DNA of 64,000 nt from Chlamydiota bacterium (lineage in GTDB: Bacteria > Chlamydiota > Chlamydiia > Chlamydiales > Rhabdochlamydiaceae): NCBI GenBank assembly GCA_021772335.1, contig JAJFMD010000007.1, positions 310,001 through 374,000 on the forward strand, read 5' to 3'. A model generated the notes under the pieces. It was not told the DNA's origin and did no database searches. It worked only from the letters and a program-made list of their open reading frames with translations. The translations under genes and the position numbers were made by a program. Each line of letters begins with the position of its first letter. Position 1 is the first letter of the stretch. Positions 27,001 to 33,765 of this stretch are shown piece after piece.

Positions 27001-27395
27001 AATACATTTTCAGAAAGAAGCCTATAACAGAAGCTATGAATTGTAAAAATCTCAGCTTGCTCAAAGCAAATTAAAGCATGTTCAATATTCTGAACTGCCT
27101 GAAAAACTACAGATTTCCCTTTCTCTTTGATTGCACTAATATAGTCAAAAGTTGACTCATTCGAAAGCAGCTCATTTTTTGCTGTTTCTAAGTTAGTATA
27201 AATTCGCTCCTTCAATTCTTTTGTCGCTGCTTTAGTAAATGTTACGACTAAAATATTCTCAACCGCAATTTTCCCGATTACTAAGCGGCAAACAAGATGC
27301 TCAATTGAAAAGGTTTTTCCGGTGCCTGCTGATGCCTCCAAAAAATGAAACCCTTGAATAGAGAGGTTTCGATCAAGAACATTAAACTCCTTCAT
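24054..27395 (-). CDS. recB: Exodeoxyribonuclease V beta subunit RecB
   Basis: The 3'-5' helicase-nuclease subunit of RecBCD (1113 residues). Helicase motifs are clear: Walker A EASAGTGKTFSIEHLV (from residue 21), DEFQDTDQRQW, GDPKQSIYAFRNAD, MTMHMSKGLEFQIVF and LYVAMTRAKQRCYLF. The C-terminal nuclease domain retains its metal-binding residues in GVIDLVFEYKGLYYIVDWKTN, with the D-x-DWK signature. It starts at an ATG inside the end of recC (14-nt overlap) and overlaps recD by 13 nt. Length and motif set indicate an intact enzyme. Confidence 0.96.
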   Translation of the reverse strand: MKEFNVLDRNLSIQGFHFLEASAGTGKTFSIEHLVCRLVIGKIAVENILVVTFTKAATKELKERIYTNLETAKNELLSNESTFDYISAIKEKGKSVVFQAVQNIEHALICFEQAEIFTIHSFCYRLLSENVFEAQLEELPEEEASNWKVQLRDLARVFLTKHLNAELISSGQLALILSSFNNNINYLCDRLIDMANSHLILESLSSFDHAYQSFLENLEKHSFPDNFFSIWEKESSFFKKLKEKEAAHLWNKILAEKTCDKAQFDRVISLNNQFLSLLNRDNLKKNRKIPEKLTLLTLYDYFAPDLLPLSDPHRLLLLLGNELREFLSKEMKSRLLLSPDEILRQVEESLQKTSFIENAASKYDAVIIDEFQDTDQRQWNIFSKLFFNRNPPLYCCCLVGDPKQSIYAFRNADLYTYLNAANVVGNLSYLSTNYRSEPELIKALNFLFSEKKWLKLPYHDSVLDYHAVKSIPEKRHQDLDDGKAALDFCLAEEDPQRERRWPTTRLERECFFPFISTEIQRLIAKDIAPDEIAILVKDRFQARRLYAYLKEKNISSSILRSESIIKSFAFDCMRDLLRAAIHCYDLSAFKLLLTSPFFHWDRSDLIEGESNQYFISVQKEFSPLVDTLQQRGFGTFFDQFLHSTFGFNQTVLHRIVTEREDSFVQALYQVAELLVEREINECLAPEAILLLLEEWGKTAEEENSAFILRSAEKRDSVQIMTMHMSKGLEFQIVFCLGLCSRHFMREEIVRVKSKQGDYLSSVESDERLSKKNIEEKDAEKMRLLYVAMTRAKQRCYLFAAFSKKVQSVAEGQAAPIELFLTELIGNSLETLSLASVTEYLNQVKHQGITYSVIDQVSSPFFEITSSVPVLVQPPHLDLQFERHYLESFSSLARLQKRDDSLLKYEQSDKRDTEEQNVHTLPEGAETGIVIHKLIERFLKSSNRDLEHLVKKELMNTHLTGWDETVILMLKRALYSPIDLGNVTFCFDEIDRLCSQVEMNFTYIDKQISMCGVIDLVFEYKGLYYIVDWKTNRLGNSDSDYCAEKLQQVMNKHQYEMQGAIYTEALKRHLEKCNRSFDQCFGGVIYFFVRGMGIYHFIPSRNLLEERMVALCEI

Positions 27396-30300
27396 GCACT
27401 CTCACCTCATTAAGCGGGGCAAAAACTGTTTGGAAATACCCACTCCAATTTCCACAGATCGCTTTAGCATCTATCTTATCCCCGCGTTTATTCAACCAAT
27501 TAAAATAACGATCAAATGAGAGATTTCTGCTCATATTAATCGCTTTTTCCAAGGAGAGATGATCACCTTGAATTAACGAAGAACCCCAAGAGGGGATCAG
27601 TGGAGAAACTCTTTGCTGGGCAAGCAGGAAATAACACAAATAATCTTCAAGCAACCTATCTGGAGCCAATTCTGCAAAGGTTTTAATTGCGGCTTTTTTA
27701 AACATAAGAAGGTGGGGAGAAAAATCAGCCTTCTCAGCAATCATTAAAAAAACAAGAAAGTGCGGCCAAACTTTGAGTATATCGCCTAAATCATCCTTAC
27801 CATAAAACAATAATCCCTGAGATGTAACCCAAGGAATAGTTCCATGAATTTCAATTGTGACATGCTGATCGAGATTAAATATAAGAGGTGGATGAAAATA
27901 GGTTTTTGTCTTTGAACAAAAATAGGGTTTATCAATATGAGATTTCAATTGCAAACTCCACAAATCCTTTTGTTCTACATTTAAAACTCCCAGCTCCTGT
28001 TGCATCTGAGCACTCTCATCTTGCAATCGTCTGATTGCAACATTTTTGAAAAGGCCTTCAGGCAATCGTCCTAAAGCATCTTCCCTCTTAATCAATTGCT
28101 CAATGGAATCATGCATAGTATCCCGTCGCAAGATAAAGCGATTGAGCTGTGAGAGAATGAATTGATCGCAAAAGGAATCGTCATTGAGTTCGGGAGGAAT
28201 ATATAATCCTAGTTGTTTTTGGCAATAATACTGCAGAGGATGGCGCGCAAATTTTTGCAGCACATCTAGATCAATACTGATGTGCTCCGGCTTCGATGCA
28301 ATCTGATAATCCAGAGGATGTGATCTCTCCCAATCTGCTAAAAATGGCTTTGATGATCCTCTCTCATTCTCAACAAGACTAGAAGCAATTTGAAAAGCTT
28401 GCTGAGAAAAACTATTCAAGGATTTCTGAGGGTTAAAATAATCACAATCAAAAGCATTTAATGGATGTTTAAACAGCAACATTTCTGAAGGTAATTTACC
28501 CTCAATGAGATAAGTACGATCAAGATAATCGAACAGCTCAGAAATTAAACAGGAAGGGTTCGTTTCTTTTTTGTCGTCAACATAACTTAAAATCAAAGCA
28601 CGACCAGCATTCAAAATCAGCTCTAAAAAACGATACCGATCGCGATCACTTGAAACAGGAAAATAATCTAAGCTTGGATCAAAACAGCTTAGAGAATCTC
28701 TCTTCTCTATTTTTGGAAAACTTCCTTCCTGCAATCCCAAGATAGAAATTATATCTGAAGAAACAGCTCCTGCGGAAGAAAGAGATGCAAAGCGGATGGC
28801 ATTCAGCTCCTTTTTATGAAAGCCTCCTGTTGGCCTTTTAATCAAATGGTCGATTAGACGCGCAATACTAATAAAAGAGAGATTTTCTTCTTTAAAAGCA
28901 GAAAGAGTATGCTTTAGATCGTTTATCAACCATCGATCTTTTTCATGAATAATGAAATATTTTTCCAAAAGCATCTCGATATGAGAAACCCAAAAATGGC
29001 CAGTACATTGCTGAGCTTTTTCAATTGGAAGTAAATCAAGAGCCAATTGATCGATGAATTCACACAAAAAGCCAAACAGCTCAAGATCCCCATAATTTAT
29101 TTCTTCTAATGCGCACAATCTAATTGGATCATCTGTTTGACAACTACCCTCACAACAGATCCCCGCCATAAGCCTTTTGATGCCTATTTGCCAACCCTCA
29201 ATACCGCGATGTATCCGCGCTTTATCCACCCACTCTATAATAAAATCTCTATCACGTTTAGTAAGTAAATTTTTCTCCAAAAATGTTGGCAGAGAAAACA
29301 GCTTTAAAACCGATCTACTTTCATAGTCGTTCTCTGCAATTTCAAAGAGATACTTCAATCCCTGAATCACCTCACTTTGCCCCGATTTCTTTATATCATA
29401 AATCTTGTAGTTCAGAGGGTTTTCTTTACCGCCAAATACCGTATGAATATAAGGGATATATTCCTCGATATTTGGAGCAACAATAAGAACATCGCTGAGG
29501 TTTAAATCAGAGCAGTTATGGAAAAATTGAAAAAGTTGATTTTTGAGACTTTCTAGCTCACGCAACCTGCTTGGAGCAGCATGTATTTGCAAAGAGGCTT
29601 CCAAAGGGAGGTTTTGTACATTTTCTTTTTTTGTAAGCTGATAAAAATCACTTTGGATATGTTGGAGAAGAGAGTCTCCTGTTCTTTCACTATAAAGTTC
29701 TTCATAGGGAGGCTCATCTTCTAATAAAAGACGCCAATGAACTCTACCGAGTTTCGTTAAATTCGCTAATAGACGATTTTGTTCGCTGAGATATAGATCT
29801 AGTTCTTCAGATTGCTTTACATTAGCTTTTCTATGAAGAAAGAGTTTCTCTCGATCACTACAAAGGTCTTCCCAAAAATAAGGAGAAGGGGAGAGTTGAT
29901 AAGAATATAACTCGCATTGTTGAAGCAATCTTTGATAGCACCGCGGTAAAAAGGAATATCCAAACAAAAAAACTGGATAGAGAAATTTGATTTTTTGTTT
30001 GCTCAAAGCAATAGGATAAGTGATTGGATCAATAAAAACCTTTTTCCACAAATCTTGTTGCCAATCATCTTCTTTCAGCCATTTATCTAAGAATTTGTCT
30101 CCATAAGTGCCATATTTTTCAAAATGGCGAGCAAGTTTCATACTTAAACTACTAAGCTGCTTTTGATGATCCCCCTCCTTAAAATAATCGACAAGCTTAG
30201 AAGAGAGTCCATTCTCAATACAGCGCTTTATCTCTTTTTCAATATACAGAGAAAGTTCTATGACTGATAAAATTTTGCCATTGCTAGCAATAATTTGTAG

Positions 30301-30516
30301 TAGCTGAGCTAACGATATAAACTCAACCGCAGCAACAATTCCTCCATTTTCTTCACGAGAAAAAAATTCGACTAAAAAATCCTTTACTAAAGGCGAAGGA
30401 ACAATTACGTAGCGTCTAACAAGAGGATGCAGCTCTTCATTAAAGAGATCTTTTGCTAATTGACTTGCTATAATCTCAATCTGATTGCTAAAATAGATAT
30501 TATTTTTCAATTTCAC
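27382..30516 (-). CDS. recC: Exodeoxyribonuclease V gamma subunit RecC
   Basis: The Chi-recognition and scaffold subunit of RecBCD (1044 residues). RecC is a degenerate helicase, so the usual motifs are weak; assignment rests on LVRRYVIVPSPLVKDFL near the N-terminus, the LIVAPNIEEYIPYIHTVF segment, SLSSAGAVSSDIISILGLQEGSFPK in the middle (quoted in part: LGLQEGSFPK), the nuclease-like C-terminal fold, and its position directly before recB. It opens with GTG at 30516; no ATG occurs nearby. A divergent transporter gene begins 43 bp away, so both promoters must lie in a very short region. Confidence 0.92.
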   Translation of the reverse strand: MKLKNNIYFSNQIEIIASQLAKDLFNEELHPLVRRYVIVPSPLVKDFLVEFFSREENGGIVAAVEFISLAQLLQIIASNGKILSVIELSLYIEKEIKRCIENGLSSKLVDYFKEGDHQKQLSSLSMKLARHFEKYGTYGDKFLDKWLKEDDWQQDLWKKVFIDPITYPIALSKQKIKFLYPVFLFGYSFLPRCYQRLLQQCELYSYQLSPSPYFWEDLCSDREKLFLHRKANVKQSEELDLYLSEQNRLLANLTKLGRVHWRLLLEDEPPYEELYSERTGDSLLQHIQSDFYQLTKKENVQNLPLEASLQIHAAPSRLRELESLKNQLFQFFHNCSDLNLSDVLIVAPNIEEYIPYIHTVFGGKENPLNYKIYDIKKSGQSEVIQGLKYLFEIAENDYESRSVLKLFSLPTFLEKNLLTKRDRDFIIEWVDKARIHRGIEGWQIGIKRLMAGICCEGSCQTDDPIRLCALEEINYGDLELFGFLCEFIDQLALDLLPIEKAQQCTGHFWVSHIEMLLEKYFIIHEKDRWLINDLKHTLSAFKEENLSFISIARLIDHLIKRPTGGFHKKELNAIRFASLSSAGAVSSDIISILGLQEGSFPKIEKRDSLSCFDPSLDYFPVSSDRDRYRFLELILNAGRALILSYVDDKKETNPSCLISELFDYLDRTYLIEGKLPSEMLLFKHPLNAFDCDYFNPQKSLNSFSQQAFQIASSLVENERGSSKPFLADWERSHPLDYQIASKPEHISIDLDVLQKFARHPLQYYCQKQLGLYIPPELNDDSFCDQFILSQLNRFILRRDTMHDSIEQLIKREDALGRLPEGLFKNVAIRRLQDESAQMQQELGVLNVEQKDLWSLQLKSHIDKPYFCSKTKTYFHPPLIFNLDQHVTIEIHGTIPWVTSQGLLFYGKDDLGDILKVWPHFLVFLMIAEKADFSPHLLMFKKAAIKTFAELAPDRLLEDYLCYFLLAQQRVSPLIPSWGSSLIQGDHLSLEKAINMSRNLSFDRYFNWLNKRGDKIDAKAICGNWSGYFQTVFAPLNEVRVHEGV

Positions 30517-30558
30517 TTTTCTTATTTTTAATGATTATAGATTTATGCAGGATACTAA

Positions 30559-32304
30559 ATGAGAAAGAAAATAACTTCCTTCATTAAAAAAATTCGAGCT
30601 CACGTCGAACAAATCCAACCTACTGAGCAATCGACAATATCTCTCCATGCCCTCAACCTAAGCCAATTCTTTGGTGCACTCAACGATAACATTTTTAAGC
30701 TTTTTTTGATCTTTATGATGATCTCTAAATTGGGAGAAAAAAATGCTAACTCGATTCTCTCCCTTGCAGGAGCTGTTTTCGTCATTCCATTTTTGTTCTT
30801 TTCTCATGCTTCGGGAGTTTTAGCCGACCGCATGCGCAAAAGATCGATTATTATATCGATGAAAGCATTAGAAATTTTCATTATGCTCTGTTCCATCCTC
30901 GCTTTCTTTTACGCAAGCGCTTGGGCATCATTCTCACTTCTGTTTTTGCTTGCATCACAAAGTGCAATTTTTGGTCCCTCAAAATATGGTATTATTCCCG
31001 AGATTGTTCCATATAAAAAAGTGCCCAAAGCCAATGGCTTAATTGTCTCTTTTACGTATTTAGCGATTATTTTTGGAACGTTCCTCGCTTCTTTTATCAC
31101 CGAGATTTCTGATCGAAACTTTGTACTTGGAAGCTTGTTTTGCCTGTTAATCTCTATCCTCGGCTTTATCAGCTCCTTAGCTATTAAGAAGACGCCAGCT
31201 CAAGGATCAATTAAAAAAATTAACCCTTTCTTTATCCGCGAAATTATTCGCACAATGAAAATGTGTTGCTTTACTAAACACCTTCTAACTGTCATGCTCG
31301 GAGCTGCCTATTTTCTTTTCATCGGATCCTATACCCAACTTAATATCATCCCTTATGCCATGCAAGCTATGGGCCTCTCCGATATCGCGGGAGGCTATCT
31401 CTTTTTAGCAACAGCACTAGGAATTGCTTGTGGAGCGATTCTTGCTGGGAAAATAGCGCATTTAAGAATAGATCTCGCGGTTCCCTGCTTTGCAATTTTA
31501 GGAATTTCTATTCTTCTTTTCTGCCTCGGCTTTGTCACCAATAATCTCATTGCTACAATTATCTTTCTTATACTAATCGGCATATGCGGTGGTTTTTTTA
31601 TTGTTCCACTAGAGTCCTACATTCAATTGAGAAGCGCTGAAGAAAAACGGGGAGAGATCATTGCTACAACTAACTTTTTAAGCTTTGTTGGTGTTCTTTT
31701 AGCCGCTACAGCGCTTTATTTACTAAATGAAGCCTTGGGACTCAGTGCCGCTTTAGGGTTTGCCGTTTTGGGAGGACTTACCCTCATTGTGTTTTTTGTT
31801 CTATTGCTGCGACTTTCTGATTTTTCATTTTCATTTATTGGCCGTAAGTTCTTAAAACATCTCTACAATCTACATACTGAAGATTTAGATCTAGCTTCTG
31901 ATCCTACTAATCAAATCCTTGTGCTTAAAGAGGCCTCTAAAATTAAAGCACTTCTACTTAATGCCGTCATTCGTGATATTCGCTTTTTTATCCCAAGGAA
32001 AAAGAAGTCATGGCTGCTTAATAGATGTTATTCTCTACAAACTGTGGCAAATCAATCTGATCTTGCGGAACTCGTTACAAAGAGCTCAAAACTTAAAGAT
32101 GACGAGGTATTCCCTTGTCTCTTCTACAAAAAAGTCATTCATAAGGAAGATACTAAAACCTTCTCTATTTGGAGTCGAGTCTTTAGCCTTACAAGTAGAG
32201 AAGTTCTCTTTGTTGAACTTAATCGAGAAGATAACTTTCTCTCCTTCTGGAAACTCATCTTTAAAAACAACAAAACTCAAATCAAATTTTCTAAGAACCC
32301 TTAA
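30559..32304 (+). CDS. MFS transporter of the LplT/YgeD family with C-terminal extension
   Basis: A 581-residue major facilitator protein. The first 420 or so residues contain about twelve hydrophobic helices with LplT-family motifs (LNLSQFFGALNDNIFKLFL and SAIFGPSKYGIIPEIVP), which in LplT form a lysophospholipid flippase. Here roughly 150 residues follow the last helix: a soluble, Lys/Phe-rich extension (from about residue 430) with no acyltransferase motif that I can see. In Chlamydia the gene after recC (CT641, ygeD) is of this type. It is divergent from recC. Two different dispersed repeats occupy its 3' flank. Transport of lysophospholipids for membrane repair is plausible but unproven. 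Confidence 0.82.
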   Translation: MRKKITSFIKKIRAHVEQIQPTEQSTISLHALNLSQFFGALNDNIFKLFLIFMMISKLGEKNANSILSLAGAVFVIPFLFFSHASGVLADRMRKRSIIISMKALEIFIMLCSILAFFYASAWASFSLLFLLASQSAIFGPSKYGIIPEIVPYKKVPKANGLIVSFTYLAIIFGTFLASFITEISDRNFVLGSLFCLLISILGFISSLAIKKTPAQGSIKKINPFFIREIIRTMKMCCFTKHLLTVMLGAAYFLFIGSYTQLNIIPYAMQAMGLSDIAGGYLFLATALGIACGAILAGKIAHLRIDLAVPCFAILGISILLFCLGFVTNNLIATIIFLILIGICGGFFIVPLESYIQLRSAEEKRGEIIATTNFLSFVGVLLAATALYLLNEALGLSAALGFAVLGGLTLIVFFVLLLRLSDFSFSFIGRKFLKHLYNLHTEDLDLASDPTNQILVLKEASKIKALLLNAVIRDIRFFIPRKKKSWLLNRCYSLQTVANQSDLAELVTKSSKLKDDEVFPCLFYKKVIHKEDTKTFSIWSRVFSLTSREVLFVELNREDNFLSFWKLIFKNNKTQIKFSKNP

Positions 32305-32310
32305 AAAGGT

Positions 32311-32368
32311 TTTAGCAAAAAAGATAAATTCTAGAGAACGGAATGGAATTTAAAGGTAGGCTCCTTAA
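32311..32368 (+). repeat. Dispersed intergenic repeat B, copy 2
   Basis: Matches 12311-12345 at 29 of 35 aligned bases over its first 35 nt and shares the downstream AGGCTC. Unlike copy 1, its centre is no longer a perfect inverted repeat. It begins 7 nt after the transporter stop codon and ends just before repeat A copy 2. Confidence 0.55.
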
Positions 32369-32369
32369 G

Positions 32370-32438
32370 TCAGATGTAAAGCTGTTTTACATCTGAATAT
32401 CTCCTTAGAAATAGACAGGTTACGACAAAAAAACTTTT
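32370..32438 (-). repeat. 69-bp bipartite repeat A, copy 2 (inverted)
   Basis: On the minus strand it reads AAAAG, six T, TGTCGTAA (32438-32420), a 23-nt spacer, then the 27-bp palindrome (32396-32370), which is base-for-base the same as in the other two copies. It lies 21 nt downstream of the porin stop codon in the direction of porin transcription. Confidence 0.85.
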
Positions 32439-32459
32439 AGACTATGCTGCGTAAGTGTA

Positions 32460-33683
32460 TTAAAATGCGTAGATGAATTCAATTTCGTACTGCTTATATC
32501 GACGGAAAGGACCAATGTCTTTATTGAGTGTTTGTGACTGCTGCCAGTTTTGCGATACGTTGAGATTGTCTGTAATTAAGTAATCCCACTGAATTACAAA
32601 GCCACGATAATTACCACTTCCCGCTGCAGTCTCAATGTTTGTTGGGCCACCCGTACCATCAGACTTGCAAGTATATAAACCACATCTCGCAGCATTGCCA
32701 AGACCAATACCTGTTTGATCAAAAGCAGGAACCGCTTGAGCCTCGACAACTTGAAAATTTGCATCAATTGCCCAGTCTCCTTTCTTCCTCAATTGCCCAA
32801 TTGAAAAGCCTAGATAGCCCCCAATATTCGCTTTTTGATCATTCGTTATTGGCAGTCGATTTGCAGCGTGATTAATAAGCACCGCGGAATATAGCAGAAC
32901 AACTCGATCAAAAGGTTGAGGAACGAAACGATAGGCTAAAATAAATTGTGAGTTAATATATCGAAAGCGATTTTCTTCTTCTTCAGAATCAAAACTTTTC
33001 GTATCCCAATCGATCAGCGAGTATTTGATGTAGGCTCCGGTATTAGCGATATTTAAGAATCCAACTTCAAAAGCAAATCCGTAATGATTTTGTTTTTCAT
33101 TAATGACAAAACCACCACCATGCAAATAGACATCACCATAATCTCGAAGTGCTTGATCATACTTTAGTAGAACACCATCATATCGCGAAGCAAATTCAAT
33201 TCTGGAATCAAAGATCCGCCCCATCTGACGGCGACCCATTTCAATATCACCTGTATAGGTATTTCCAAGCAAAAAGCGCCCACCAAAATAGCCGCGCTCT
33301 AAAGCGACTCGACCCGCATCACCTTCAAAAATACCTGCGTTTTCATCAAATTCGATTTTAATTGAGGCCCATGTTCTTTCTGTGCGGTAATCGATCATGA
33401 CATTGACTTCAATATCAAATCCCCGTTCAGGAACATCTGTAGCTCCTTTAGAACCTCTCTGCCTTACGCCATTTTTTGTTTCACCTGTCGCCTGGAACTC
33501 AAAGCGTGTTTCACCACTAATCGAAAGTTTACCGCTAAGTTCTTTTAATGTTTCTTGGCGCTTGGTGAAAATGAATTGACGAAGAGCTTCAATATCTTCA
33601 TTTGACAAAGCTTCACCAGCGGCAAAAGCAAGTGCTGGCGATAGTATCGTACTAAGTAATAGACTGCGACTTAATGACTTCAT
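32460..33683 (-). CDS. Outer-membrane porin-like beta-barrel protein
   Basis: A 407-residue secreted protein with a signal peptide (MKSLSRSLLLSTILSPALAF, cleavage after AFA). A short helical, charged segment follows (LSNEDIEALRQFIFTKRQETL), possibly a periplasmic coil or peptidoglycan contact, and then alternating aromatic/polar strands typical of a 16- to 18-stranded barrel (for example VMIDYRTERTWASIKIEF, KQYEIEFIYAF). It ends in Phe, the classic signal for outer-membrane insertion. I start at the ATG at 33683; a TTG one codon earlier is also in frame. A good promoter lies 40 nt upstream. This resembles porin families of environmental chlamydiae rather than Chlamydia MOMP, which is Cys-rich; substrate is unknown. 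Confidence 0.8.
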   Translation of the reverse strand: MKSLSRSLLLSTILSPALAFAAGEALSNEDIEALRQFIFTKRQETLKELSGKLSISGETRFEFQATGETKNGVRQRGSKGATDVPERGFDIEVNVMIDYRTERTWASIKIEFDENAGIFEGDAGRVALERGYFGGRFLLGNTYTGDIEMGRRQMGRIFDSRIEFASRYDGVLLKYDQALRDYGDVYLHGGGFVINEKQNHYGFAFEVGFLNIANTGAYIKYSLIDWDTKSFDSEEEENRFRYINSQFILAYRFVPQPFDRVVLLYSAVLINHAANRLPITNDQKANIGGYLGFSIGQLRKKGDWAIDANFQVVEAQAVPAFDQTGIGLGNAARCGLYTCKSDGTGGPTNIETAAGSGNYRGFVIQWDYLITDNLNVSQNWQQSQTLNKDIGPFRRYKQYEIEFIYAF

Positions 33684-33724
33684 CAATTTAAAAGAAGACT
33701 TCTTTTTTAAAAAACTGACGTCGG

Positions 33725-33753
33725 ATTGTAAAGACTGTGTTATTTATTTGCAA
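33725..33753 (-). promoter_or_regulatory. Porin gene promoter
   Basis: On the minus strand TTGCAA (33753-33748), 17-nt spacer, TACAAT (33730-33725): four and five matches to consensus. The leader is about 35 nt and contains an inverted repeat (AAAAGAA, GAC, TTCTTTT) just before the ATG that could occlude the start region, with no visible ribosome-binding site. Confidence 0.6.
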
Positions 33754-33765
33754 AAAAAAAGCAAA

